Part shown: in pieces, positions 1 through 8,460 of the stretch
How positions within the stretch are numbered: the first letter of the stretch is position 1
Layout: every line of letters begins with the position of its first letter
Assembly: GCA_038230975.1 (NCBI GenBank)
Contig: JBBRMF010000030.1
Coordinates: forward strand, 1 to 30,912
Length of the DNA: 30,912 bases
Source of the DNA: JANXVV01 sp038230975
GTDB lineage: Bacteria; Planctomycetota; Phycisphaerae; Tepidisphaerales; Tepidisphaeraceae
Reading direction: 5' to 3'
The notes under the pieces: generated by a model
The model's input: only the letters and a program-made list of their open reading frames with translations
Told to the model about the DNA's origin: nothing
The model's database searches: none
Program-made: the position numbers and the translations under genes

Positions 1-4
1 ATTG

Positions 5-418
5 CTACTCCCCCATGACTTTAATCACCAGCCGTTTGGATCGCATTCCATCAAATTCCGCATAAAAGACCTGTTGCCAAGGCCCGAGATCCAGATCCCC
101 TTTCGTGATCGGCAGAATCACCTGATGATGAACCACGATGTTCTTGAGATGGGCATCGCCGTTGGTTTCGCCAGTTTGATGATGACGGTAATACCCGTCT
201 TCGGGGGCGAGCCGTTCCAGGAAATCGTCCAGATCTTTCAGAAAACCGCTCTCGTTGTCGTTGATAAAGACGCCGGACGTGATGTGCATTGCGGATACGA
301 GCACCATCCCCTCCTGCACCTTGCTGTCTTTGACCGCCGTCTGTACTTCCGCGGTAATGTTGATGTATTCCCGCTTTTTTCGGGTTTGGAAGGTCAAGTA
401 TTTTGTATGCGATTTCAT
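5..418 (-). CDS. YjbQ/UPF0047 family protein
   Basis: A complete 137-residue protein of the YjbQ/UPF0047 family, small cytosolic proteins annotated as secondary thiamine-phosphate synthases because some members have weak thiamine phosphate synthase activity; the true role is unsettled. Family features are visible in order: SAMHITSGVFIND near residues 43-55, the NGDAHLKN stretch near 86-93, then LGPWQQVFYAEFDG near 112-125 and a short hydrophobic C-terminal strand. Length matches the family (about 130-140). The ATG at 416-418 has GGAG about nine bases upstream. The stop codon lies only five bases from the window edge, so the downstream neighbour is not visible. The gene is divergent from the cyclophilin gene across about 290 bp in which I see no further gene. 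The family assignment is firm; the physiological role is not. Confidence 0.9.
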   Translation of the reverse strand: MKSHTKYLTFQTRKKREYINITAEVQTAVKDSKVQEGMVLVSAMHITSGVFINDNESGFLKDLDDFLERLAPEDGYYRHHQTGETNGDAHLKNIVVHHQVILPITKGDLDLGPWQQVFYAEFDGMRSKRLVIKVMGE

Positions 419-706
419 AGCTGCCGACTCCGAATCGATATCCTAACCTTGCGCTTGTTTATTTTCGTATCAGGATATCACAAAATGATTCGTTGGGAGT
501 AAGCCTGAGGTGAAGGATGACTATTTGCTTCATTGTTGAGCCATCTCGCGTTCGAGGCATGTTCGAGACCGCATCCTGCCAGACACGGTTCGCAAGCGAA
601 CCGGCCAAATAATTCTGATGTGCCGCCAGCTTACTTGAATGCCAATGAACCCTTCGGTACGTTCGATCGCGGTTAAAGTAACGTTTCCCTTTTTTCGGAG
701 TATTCC

Positions 707-1288
707 ATGACCCAGCGACGTATCGGTTTGGCCCTTGTTTCACTCTTCGCACTCTGCCTCACGGCCAACACCATGATGGCTGCCGAAGAATCCAAACCCA
801 AGGAACGAAAGCATTACACTGAACCCCCGAAGATGACGATCGACGTGAACAAAACCTACACCGCCACGTTCGACACGAGCAAGGGCAAGATCGTCTGCGA
901 ACTGTATCCGAAAGACGCTCCGGGGACGGTCAACAACTTCGTGTTCCTCTCGCGGGAAGGATTTTACGACGGGCTGACGTTCCATCGCGTCATCAAAGAT
1001 TTTATGATTCAAGGCGGTGATCCCCAGGGTACCGGCACGGGTGGCCCGGGGTATCACATCAAGGATGAAGCGAAGGACAATCCCCACAAACACCAGATCG
1101 GTTCACTGGCCATGGCTCGTACGCAGGCCCCCGACAGCGCCGGTTGCCAGTTTTATATCACCCACAAGGCTACTTCATGGCTCGATGGTGGCTACACGAT
1201 CTTCGGTCAGGTTAAAGAAGGCCAGACCGTTGTGAATGCGATTGAAATAGGGGACACGATTACTTCGATCAAGATTGAGGAAAAATAA
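707..1288 (+). CDS. Secreted cyclophilin-type peptidyl-prolyl isomerase
   Basis: A 193-residue cyclophilin that catalyses cis-trans isomerisation of peptidyl-proline bonds. Residues 1-25 form a signal peptide (basic MTQRR, hydrophobic core, cut near MMAAEE), which puts the enzyme in the periplasm where it would assist folding of exported proteins. The cyclophilin domain fills about residues 48-193. It shows the catalytic FHRVIKDFMIQGGDPQGTG block with its arginine, then SLAMARTQAPDSAGCQFYI and the WLDGGYTIFGQV loop, all as in active bacterial cyclophilins. The start is supported by GGAG at 697-700, six bases before the ATG. A strong hairpin terminator follows the stop codon, so the gene is probably monocistronic. 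Confidence 0.95.
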   Translation: MTQRRIGLALVSLFALCLTANTMMAAEESKPKERKHYTEPPKMTIDVNKTYTATFDTSKGKIVCELYPKDAPGTVNNFVFLSREGFYDGLTFHRVIKDFMIQGGDPQGTGTGGPGYHIKDEAKDNPHKHQIGSLAMARTQAPDSAGCQFYITHKATSWLDGGYTIFGQVKEGQTVVNAIEIGDTITSIKIEEK

Positions 1289-1322
1289 GGTCCTGCTTTG
1301 ATTTTCAATGCCACAGTAAATC

Positions 1323-1357
1323 AGAAGCCCGCGAACGTGGGTTCGCGGGCTTCTTTC
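1323..1357. terminator. Intrinsic terminator between convergent genes
   Basis: A perfect 14-bp stem (1323-1336 with 1341-1354) closes a GTGG loop; the stem core is GCCCGCGAAC. It is T-rich on the plus strand after the stem (TTCTTT, then TTTA) and A-rich on the other side. It lies 35 bp after the cyclophilin stop and about 70 bp before the stop of the convergent TPR lipoprotein, so it could terminate transcripts in both directions. Confidence 0.85.
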
Positions 1358-1390
1358 GATTTACATTTTGAATCTCATTAGAACGATTCC

Positions 1391-1412
1391 GTCTGCGAAA
1401 GCGGACCCTGCG
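1391..1412 (-). repeat. Degenerate REP-like hairpin, GCAG-tagged
   Basis: Read on the minus strand this is a GCAGGG tag followed by a short hairpin (GTCCGC, loop TTTC, GCAGAC, one non-Watson-Crick position). It matches the copies at 16509-16529, 29645-29664 and 30851-30871 in tag, core and loop size. It sits just after the stop codon of the TPR lipoprotein gene, a usual place for REP elements. It is the most degenerate of the four. Confidence 0.5.
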
Positions 1413-1423
1413 AATTCAGATGC

Positions 1424-2110
1424 TTATTTCATCACCGATAGCCGCACTTCCGCATCCGCCAGGCTTGGGTCCAGATTAAGTGCCTTTCGGTATTCCGATC
1501 GAGCCCGTTCCTTGCTGCCCTGATGTTCATAGACACTGGCCAGGTTGTAATGGACCTGGGCCGGGGTCAGAACCGCCTGCAATTGAAGCGTGGCTTCGGC
1601 GATGCGGTTATCGCGGGCAAGCATCAGGCCGTAGTTGACGCGGCAAGGATTGTTCGTGGGATCCTTATCGATGCCCTTGCGATATGCCTCTTCGGCTTCG
1701 GGATGCTTACCGGCCAACTCGTAGCAGAAGGCGAGATTGCTGTATCCCGTGGCATCGCCTTCGGCAGCCTTGAGGTATTCCTTCCAGGCGACAATCGCGT
1801 CCGGATAGTGCTCGAGATGACAATAGACGATACCCAGACGAAAGAGCGGTTCACGATAGCGCGGCTGGAGTTTCAGCGCGGCCCAGTATTGTTCGATCGC
1901 CACGGGATAGTTTGCCTGGCTTTCGGCCAACTGACCGGCAGCAAAATGCGTCTTGGCGTGCAGGGGTGGATCTTCAGAGGTTTCAAACTTGATATCCGCT
2001 TCGGAAATTTTGGCGCGATCCTTCGCCGAGGCACTGGCCTCCTTAGAGGCATGGCAACCGGCAATGAGCAGCAGTCCGGCTGCGAGACACGTGCAATTCT
2101 TGAAAAACAT
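1424..2110 (-). CDS. TPR-repeat lipoprotein
   Basis: A 228-residue predicted lipoprotein. The N-terminus has a short hydrophobic stretch ending in IAGC, with Cys19 as the lipidation site, so the protein is probably anchored in a periplasm-facing membrane. After a charged linker (about 20-50) come tandem 34-residue TPR-like units between about residues 52 and 225, visible as repeated A-x-x-x-P-x-x-x-A-Y-x-x-G-[IL] patterns such as YPVAIEQYWAALKLQPRYRE and PEAEEAYRKGIDKDPTNNP. TPR units are protein-protein docking surfaces; no enzymatic domain is visible and I cannot name a partner. The start is supported by a GAGG box about six bases upstream of the ATG. The gene is transcribed away from the multiheme cytochrome gene across a 415-bp divergent region. 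Confidence 0.85.
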   Translation of the reverse strand: MFFKNCTCLAAGLLLIAGCHASKEASASAKDRAKISEADIKFETSEDPPLHAKTHFAAGQLAESQANYPVAIEQYWAALKLQPRYREPLFRLGIVYCHLEHYPDAIVAWKEYLKAAEGDATGYSNLAFCYELAGKHPEAEEAYRKGIDKDPTNNPCRVNYGLMLARDNRIAEATLQLQAVLTPAQVHYNLASVYEHQGSKERARSEYRKALNLDPSLADAEVRLSVMK

Positions 2111-2525
2111 GATGAACCTCTTAAATCACTGACGATGACCTACGATCGTTACAGTGCGTATCGACGGGAAGGTGTGGGCGGTTTAGACAGATCGAGATGT
2201 TGCTGGCGATGAAATGGCCCGTTGCCGATAAAATGAAAGTTCGTCGCGTTGCGCCTCGCTCACGCCAGACAAGCGGGAACTTCTTTTTTTTGAAACTTCC
2301 CTTGATCTTGTCCGGCGTCTGGAGATGCTTTATCATTCTCCAACTTTCCAATGCGTCGAGCCCTTTGGCTATCTGGAAAGAGTCGCGTCTGGAGTAAGGG
2401 CGCGGCAGAGTTTGTGACAGAAGGCACAATGTCCCCGTTTAGCAGCCCCGCTAAACGGGAAATTCGCGAACGCGGGTCGCACTAGACCACGACGCGAGAC
2501 GACATCTGAAACGGATTTTCGGCAT
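2111..2525. other. Divergent intergenic region with hairpin
   Basis: This 415-bp stretch separates the minus-strand TPR gene from the plus-strand cytochrome gene and must hold both promoters. I could not identify convincing -35/-10 boxes. Two things stand out: a T-rich run near 2282-2291, and a perfect 10-bp hairpin at 2434-2459 (CCCGTTTAGC, six-base loop, GCTAAACGGG) about 70 bases before the cytochrome start. No clear Shine-Dalgarno sequence precedes the cytochrome ATG. Open frames here look like chance. Confidence 0.6.
2434..2459 (+). promoter_or_regulatory. Leader hairpin upstream of multiheme cytochrome
   Basis: A perfect 10-bp inverted repeat (CCCGTTTAGC / GCTAAACGGG) with a six-base loop lies 66 bases before the cytochrome start codon. 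It has no T-run, so it is not an intrinsic terminator. It could be an operator palindrome or a 5'-UTR stem-loop; the sequence does not decide. Confidence 0.35.
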
Positions 2526-5500
2526 ATGGCCATCCCAACGGACACGTTCTGGAATATACGTCGACTTAATGTCGTTTTCGCACTTTCCTCGATTGGTCTC
2601 GTCGCAGTCTGCGGCTGGGCCGTCAAACAGGACTACCAGAAAACCTGGCGTCCACTGCAACAAGACGCCTTTGTCTGGGATTCCGCGCTCACCGAGCAGC
2701 GCATTGCCCACATGGAGACCGGCGACGTTAAAAAACGCATAGCCGCGTTGACGCAGCAGATTGACGCTCAGAAGGACCAATTGGAGCAAAAGGATGCCGC
2801 GTATAAGCAGGCAACCGCCGGGATCAAAGACGCTGAATCTCAAATCTCCAACATCTCCTTTGAATATAACAATCGCAAAGCCACCGTCGGCGTGATGGAA
2901 ACGCTGCTGCAAGATGCCAAAACCAAGAACGATCGCGATCAGGTCAGCAAGCTCACCAGCAGTCTTCAAACTTTGGGAAAAACGCTTTCCGAACAGGGTG
3001 AAACCCTCGCCAAGCTCAAAGAAAATCTCACTGAGAATCGAACCAAGGCTAAAGATCGGGCCAAGGATCTGGAAGATCTGAAGAAGCAGAAAAAGAAACT
3101 GAGCGATGATATTGAGGCTCTGAAAAAGAAAGATGCCACGCTTGCACCGAATACGTTCCTGTCGAAATTGAGCAATTCCATCCGCAACGCCCCGCTGCTG
3201 GGTTTCATGAACCCGAGCTTGCGGGTTAAGCCGACGTTTGTGCCTGATGTGCGGATGGACGTTTCGTTCATGACGATCGACACGATCGATCGCTGTGCGA
3301 CTTGCCATACGCATATCGACAACAAGAATTTCACGCGGGAGAAGATCTACGAGTATTTGGAAGAAGAGATGGCGTCCGGCGAGGTTCGCAACTATCGCTA
3401 TGTGAGTCCGGAAAAAGTCAAATTGTCAGTGGAGCCTGTGGCCAGTCGCCCGCAAGCGACGGCCATGCCGGAATTCTGGCACTTCTGGGGCCGAAAGCTT
3501 TTGTCGACCGCATCGCTCGATAAAGCCAAAGGGAAAGTCAACGGCGTTTTCAACGTCATCGGTAAGAAACTGGTCGTCAACTACGATAGTAAGCCGGTTG
3601 CGGAGATGAAATATCCGACAACGGCTCTGACCAATCCAAACGCACTCGACCCGAAGGAACAGTCCCGGTTGGATGGCATTTTCATCGCAGCCCTCAACGC
3701 GCTGTACCACGCCGATCCAACCGATGCCGGATTGACGGCCGCGCGAAATCTGGCACTCGGTTACCCGATCCAAATTCAGCAGCTGCTTAAGTCAGAGCTG
3801 TCCGCAGATGAATATAAGCAGTTGGAAGAGCGATATCGTTTTGCAATGATCGCCGAGTTGAATCCCGTTCGCGTGAAGATGGGTTTCCAACCACTCGATC
3901 CCTCGCCCGTTCACTTTGCCCACCCGAAGCTTGAGCTGTATGTCGATGTCGACAGCAAGCACCCGATGGAAAAGCATGGCTGCACCAGTTGCCATGATGG
4001 TTCGGGCAACGAAACCGATTTCGTGTTGGCGGCCCACGCGCCCCGTGGCGTATGGGTGGATGACAAAACCGGTGAACCCGTTCTGCGGGTACAGTTGAAA
4101 AAGCCGAAGAAGTCCGAATCGCATCACGAAGGTGCCGAGCATGAAGCCCCGAAGATGGACAGCATGCTGGCGATGATCTATCCGGAGAATACGGTCATTC
4201 CGAAAGCCGTTTCATCGCTGCATTTTGAAGTCGGCAAGTCCGGTGAAGAATCCAGCCCGACCATTGGCCGCGCCCATGCGAAAGAAGAGGTCGCTGAAAA
4301 CGCCCCGACCACCGAATACACCGATCCTATTGTGACCACGAAAAGCACCAAATCAGGTCACGCCGTTCCGCAAGCGCGGTACTGGGCTGAGAAATATCAG
4401 GACGAATCCGGCACGACGTTCGAAGGGGTCAAGGAGATGTGGGACTGGCCGATGCGGACGCCTGATTTTCTTCAGGCCAACTGCGCCCGCTGCCATGCCA
4501 ACTTCCACGACATCAAAGATGAAGCGCCGGTTTTGTACGAAGGTCGTTCGCTGTTCAACAAAGTGGGTTGCTCAAATTGCCACCAGATGGACAGCATCGC
4601 TGGCGATGAATTTGAAGCCAAGAATGTGATGCCGGATGGATCGGTCGAAACCGTTCGCCGTCGCGCCGGTACCGATCTACGGCATGTTTCGTCGAAGCTG
4701 TCCAAAGAATTCGTGAGCAACTGGATCTGGGCCCCCAAGGCGTTCCGTCCGAGTACGCTGATGCCCCACTTCTTCATGTTGGAAAACAATTCCAGCGATG
4801 AGGAAATCCGCCGCACGCGCCAGGAGGCGAAGGCGATCACTGAATATCTGTTCGCGGCTGCCACCCCCATTACACCGAAGTACACCGTTCCCGCATCCGT
4901 CGCAGGCAGCATCGAAAAAGGTCGTGATATTTTCCAGAACATCGGTTGCCAGGGTTGCCATACCAACCTGAATGAAACCGGTGAAGCCTGGATCACCACC
5001 GACTTGACGATGCGCTTCGGCCTGAAGAAAGCCGACGCCACCAAGCAGTATGAGGAGATGACTTACAACGAACGGCAGGTCTATGCCCTGGAAAATCTGG
5101 GTGAAGTGACCAGTACGGGCAACGATCAAAAGAAGTACGCCGATGGGAAAACTCCCATCCCCGTCTTCATGCACCATGCCCCGGAGTTAAGCGGTATTGG
5201 TGATAAACTCACCACCGGACGCACGCCCGAACAAGCTCGCGCCTGGCTCTTCGACTGGCTCAAGGAACCCCGCCATTACAGTGCCTACACCGTCATGCCC
5301 CGCTTGCGGCTTAGCGATCAACAGTCCCTTGACTTAGTTGAATACCTCCTCGCCCAAAAGCGCGGCCTCAAAGCCCCGAAGGGAAAAACCTCCGAAGAAT
5401 TCGACGGTTGGCAAGCCAGCGCCATCCCCGCCGACACCAAAAAGATCAACGAGCTCGTCGCGTTCTTCCTCCGCAGCCAGTACAGCCCGAAGACGGCGGA

Positions 5501-7400
5501 TCTGAAAGCGATTGATGATGCTGAAATGACAACCCGCGCGATCGACGCCATCTCGTATATATCGACCGCCACCGATGAACCTAGACAGACCGATCCGGTT
5601 AAGGCGATGGAAGCCGCTAAGAAAACATCTAAAGACCGCGTCGTGAAGATGACGCTCGAGCAGAAGCAGATGGTTTTCCTCGGCAACAAGCTCATCGCCC
5701 ACTACGGCTGCATGAACTGCCATGCCATCAACGGCATGGAAAGCGTTGCCAGCCCGTGCGCCAACCTTTCGGACTGGGGCCAAAAGCAAGTCAGCAAACT
5801 GGACTTCGGTTTCCTAGATGAACACAAGGTTCATAGCCTGCCAGAGAAGCGGGCCATCCCGATGGTCAATGGCATCAGTGCCGCCGCCGTCACCAAGATC
5901 GCGAGCATCGCCAATGTGAAAAACTGGAAGTCGCCGATCGCCCAGAACGTTGAAGTGGGTTGGCCGGAAATTGAGCACGAACGCACCGCCTGGCTGAAAC
6001 ACAAATTGCTGAACAGCCGAATTTATGATCGCGGTAAGAATGGGCTCGATCCGGTTCGTAAGCTGGATTCAGAAGGAAAGCCGATCCTTGATAAAGACGG
6101 TGATCCGCAGCTCGATGAAATGGCCGGGATGCCTCTGCGAGGCAAACCCTACGACAAGATCAAAATGCCGACGTTCTACCTGAGTGAAGAACAGGCCCAC
6201 GCGATCGTCACGTTCGTTGTCAGCAATCGCAACCGGTTTATCTCCGACAAGATGTTGGCGAACACCAATACCGATTCGCTCAAGCAGATCGCGCACGGCA
6301 GGCAAATTGCGGAGCGATACAACTGCGTTGGTTGCCATCAGACAGAATTGAATTTCCCACCGATCCGTCAGTATACATCATCGGATATGTGGGCCGTGCT
6401 CGCCCCGCCGAGCCTGCGTGGGGAAGGCAACAAGATTCAGTTCTCATGGTTCTATAACTTCCTGAAAAATGTGGAGTTGATCCGCCCCGTTCTCTACATG
6501 CGGCAAGCTTCCGAGGGCCTCGAAGGCGTTCGCATGCCGAGCTTCCCCGTGACCGATGAAGAAGCCACGTCGCTGGCCTCTTACTTCGCCGCCGTGTCGA
6601 ACCACGAATCCAAGGAACTTCACGCCAAGCTCGATAATGCCATCAAGTACATCGAGACTCAAAAGAAGGCGACGACTCAACCGTTGCCAGCCGCCGATGT
6701 TGCATGGCCGGGTGATGATTGGGTCGATAAGGAAACCAATTCCATCGCGCGCGATTATCTGAAGCAATGGTCGCTCGATCGCAAATTGATGGTTGAAGCG
6801 GCCTTCGATCCCGCCAAGACGAATGCGGCGGACATGAAGCTCAAATATCGTGAAGCTCTTTACAAAGCGCAATTCACGATGGGTCTCTATGACACGCCAT
6901 ACCCCTTTGTGGAAAATTCGCAGTTGGATCTCGGGGATGTAAAGGCGACGGATGCCCGGTTCAAGAAAGGCGAGGCCCTGTTCTACGAAATGCAGTGTTT
7001 GAAGTGCCACGTCATCGGCGATGCATCGGCCCCCGGTGCCAACCCGAAGCCCACGGCTCCGAATCTCTCTCTGGCCCATCGCCGACTGCAGAAACGCTGG
7101 ACCTCGCATTGGGTGCAGGAACCGCAGTTGATCCAGGTGGGCACGGCCATGCCAGCGTTCTTTACCGGCCAGCCCACGTTCACACTCGACGGTCAGATTT
7201 GGCCGCTGGCACAAGGCAGCAGCACGGAAGACACCGCCAAGGTATTGGCAAAATACGGTGTGTCCGATGTGAAGCAGGAAAAATCATTGCTGTTGGACTT
7301 CGTTTTTGCCGCAGGCGCAAAAGGCTACACCGGAGTGCAACCGCCAGAAGCGGCGACCACGCCGTCGGCGCCAACCGCAAAACCGGCAGATGCGAAATAG
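2526..7400 (+). CDS. Giant membrane-anchored octaheme c-type cytochrome
   Basis: A 1,624-residue protein with eight CXXCH heme c sites, at about Cys257, 486, 653, 682, 808, 1062, 1267 and 1491. It begins with an uncleaved hydrophobic anchor (about residues 17-33), then a long Lys/Glu/Gln-rich coiled coil (about 60-205), so the heme part should hang in the periplasm on a stalk. Motifs 3 and 4 are only 29 residues apart; the others are spaced as separate cytochrome c-like modules. The C-terminus is Ala/Pro/Thr-rich. As the first gene of a cytochrome oxidase cluster, its likely role is carrying electrons towards the oxidase, perhaps as part of a quinol-oxidising complex whose other subunits are not in the window. 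The start is the first ATG in frame before the anchor; no clear Shine-Dalgarno is present. That it is a multiheme cytochrome is certain; its partner is inferred. Confidence 0.9.
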   Translation: MAIPTDTFWNIRRLNVVFALSSIGLVAVCGWAVKQDYQKTWRPLQQDAFVWDSALTEQRIAHMETGDVKKRIAALTQQIDAQKDQLEQKDAAYKQATAGIKDAESQISNISFEYNNRKATVGVMETLLQDAKTKNDRDQVSKLTSSLQTLGKTLSEQGETLAKLKENLTENRTKAKDRAKDLEDLKKQKKKLSDDIEALKKKDATLAPNTFLSKLSNSIRNAPLLGFMNPSLRVKPTFVPDVRMDVSFMTIDTIDRCATCHTHIDNKNFTREKIYEYLEEEMASGEVRNYRYVSPEKVKLSVEPVASRPQATAMPEFWHFWGRKLLSTASLDKAKGKVNGVFNVIGKKLVVNYDSKPVAEMKYPTTALTNPNALDPKEQSRLDGIFIAALNALYHADPTDAGLTAARNLALGYPIQIQQLLKSELSADEYKQLEERYRFAMIAELNPVRVKMGFQPLDPSPVHFAHPKLELYVDVDSKHPMEKHGCTSCHDGSGNETDFVLAAHAPRGVWVDDKTGEPVLRVQLKKPKKSESHHEGAEHEAPKMDSMLAMIYPENTVIPKAVSSLHFEVGKSGEESSPTIGRAHAKEEVAENAPTTEYTDPIVTTKSTKSGHAVPQARYWAEKYQDESGTTFEGVKEMWDWPMRTPDFLQANCARCHANFHDIKDEAPVLYEGRSLFNKVGCSNCHQMDSIAGDEFEAKNVMPDGSVETVRRRAGTDLRHVSSKLSKEFVSNWIWAPKAFRPSTLMPHFFMLENNSSDEEIRRTRQEAKAITEYLFAAATPITPKYTVPASVAGSIEKGRDIFQNIGCQGCHTNLNETGEAWITTDLTMRFGLKKADATKQYEEMTYNERQVYALENLGEVTSTGNDQKKYADGKTPIPVFMHHAPELSGIGDKLTTGRTPEQARAWLFDWLKEPRHYSAYTVMPRLRLSDQQSLDLVEYLLAQKRGLKAPKGKTSEEFDGWQASAIPADTKKINELVAFFLRSQYSPKTADLKAIDDAEMTTRAIDAISYISTATDEPRQTDPVKAMEAAKKTSKDRVVKMTLEQKQMVFLGNKLIAHYGCMNCHAINGMESVASPCANLSDWGQKQVSKLDFGFLDEHKVHSLPEKRAIPMVNGISAAAVTKIASIANVKNWKSPIAQNVEVGWPEIEHERTAWLKHKLLNSRIYDRGKNGLDPVRKLDSEGKPILDKDGDPQLDEMAGMPLRGKPYDKIKMPTFYLSEEQAHAIVTFVVSNRNRFISDKMLANTNTDSLKQIAHGRQIAERYNCVGCHQTELNFPPIRQYTSSDMWAVLAPPSLRGEGNKIQFSWFYNFLKNVELIRPVLYMRQASEGLEGVRMPSFPVTDEEATSLASYFAAVSNHESKELHAKLDNAIKYIETQKKATTQPLPAADVAWPGDDWVDKETNSIARDYLKQWSLDRKLMVEAAFDPAKTNAADMKLKYREALYKAQFTMGLYDTPYPFVENSQLDLGDVKATDARFKKGEALFYEMQCLKCHVIGDASAPGANPKPTAPNLSLAHRRLQKRWTSHWVQEPQLIQVGTAMPAFFTGQPTFTLDGQIWPLAQGSSTEDTAKVLAKYGVSDVKQEKSLLLDFVFAAGAKGYTGVQPPEAATTPSAPTAKPADAK

Positions 7401-7641
7401 TTGAAGGTGAGAACTTGGATGTCCATTGCAAGGGCCTGCCAAAAACGGTATACGGTCCCCCTTCCGTGGGGCAGGCGTCAACGTCGGCCACAACTCGTGG
7501 TTTGACTATCGTGGACCCGGCCAAAGGGTCTTGTAAGTAGCTGCGGAAGATGGTCTTTCGCGGAATATTGAAATCGAAGTGCCACCCCGGTGTTTGAATC
7601 CCGGGTTTGGCTGCTTCAGAGTGCAGAAATAGGAGTTTGTG
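7401..7641 (+). other. Intergenic spacer, weak stem-loop
   Basis: This 241-bp gap between the multiheme cytochrome and the cupredoxin gene holds no supported gene. An imperfect stem-loop has outer arms GCCTGCC (7434-7440) and GGCAGGC (7470-7476) with further ACGG/CCGT pairing inside. It lacks a T-run, so it is at most a weak terminator or an mRNA-processing structure. The gap may contain a separate promoter for the oxidase genes, but I cannot point to one. Confidence 0.4.
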
Positions 7642-8340
7642 ATGAAATCACGCGTTTGGTTATCGGCCCTGGCTCTTTCAGCCGGCCTCAGCACCGTTTC
7701 CATGGCCCAGGTCACCGGCACCGTCAAGCTTGACGGCAAAGCCCCGGAAATGCCCAAGATCGATATGAGCGGCGTTGCCCAGTGCGCCCAACAGCACGCT
7801 ACGCCCGTCACTCAGGAAACCGTCATCACCGGTGCCGACAACGGTCTGGCCAATGTGGTCATCTCGATCAAGAAGGAAGAAGGCCAGGATCTGCCCGGTG
7901 ATGCCCCCAAGGCCCCGGCCGTTCTTGATCAAAAGGGTTGCCAGTACAGCCCGCACGTCATCGCCGTGATGACCGGTCAGCCGATCGCCATCAAGAACAG
8001 CGATGCCTTCCTCCACAACGTTCACACGCTGCCGGAAAAGAACGAAGGTCAGAACATGGCCCAGCCAACCGTCGGTGACGGCAAGCTCAAGACCCCCAAG
8101 GAAGCCGAATACTTCCGCGTGAAGTGCGACGTACACCCGTGGATGGGCGCCTGGGTGGCCGTCATCGATAACCCCTACTTCGCTATCAGCGATAAGGACG
8201 GCAAGTTCGCCCTGCCCAAGGGACTTCCCGATGGCGACTACACCCTGCACGTCTGGCACGAAAAGTTCGGTGAACAAGACGTGAAGGTCTCTGTGAAGGA
8301 CGGTAAGGCCGAAGCCCCCATCACCGTCAAAGCGAGCTAA
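7642..8340 (+). CDS. Secreted cupredoxin-like protein with CarboxypepD_reg-like tail
   Basis: A 232-residue exported protein. Residues 1-23 form a signal peptide ending at SMAQ. The middle has a type-1 copper pattern: His in FLHNVH (His125, with a second at His128) and C-D-V-H-P-W-M with Cys162, His165 and Met168, the C-x2-H-x2-M spacing of plastocyanin-like sites. The end (about 178-225) looks like a small carboxypeptidase-regulatory beta-sandwich (SDKDGKFALPKGLPDGDYTL). It should be a periplasmic copper protein, plausibly an electron carrier or copper donor for the oxidase encoded next. AGGAG at 7631-7635 with six-base spacing selects the ATG at 7642 over the GTG directly before it. A paralogue with the same copper motif lies further down the cluster at 14658-15437. 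The copper site is well supported; the role is inferred. Confidence 0.88.
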   Translation: MKSRVWLSALALSAGLSTVSMAQVTGTVKLDGKAPEMPKIDMSGVAQCAQQHATPVTQETVITGADNGLANVVISIKKEEGQDLPGDAPKAPAVLDQKGCQYSPHVIAVMTGQPIAIKNSDAFLHNVHTLPEKNEGQNMAQPTVGDGKLKTPKEAEYFRVKCDVHPWMGAWVAVIDNPYFAISDKDGKFALPKGLPDGDYTLHVWHEKFGEQDVKVSVKDGKAEAPITVKAS

Positions 8341-8372
8341 ATTTTTTGCCGCTCGCCGGCTTAGCCGCATGC

Positions 8373-8405
8373 AGGTCATCGCGCGTGAAAAACGCGCGAT
8401 CACCT
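8373..8405 (+). promoter_or_regulatory. Stem-loop between cupredoxin gene and coxB
   Basis: A 14-bp stem with one mismatch (8373-8386 with 8392-8405; core ATCGCGCGT/ACGCGCGAT) closes a GAAAA loop. Only three Ts follow, so termination would be partial. It could act as an attenuator or protect the 3' end of the upstream message, allowing different levels of cupredoxin and oxidase. Confidence 0.5.
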
Positions 8406-8460
8406 TTGCCTCTTCGAAAGATGAAACTGAATTTAGTCCGCAAGACGCTCTACGACGAAG

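Noticed and set aside
459..752. A 97-codon minus-strand frame between the YjbQ gene and the cyclophilin gene
   Set aside because: It overlaps the cyclophilin ribosome site and start, lacks its own ribosome site, and shows no conserved pattern.
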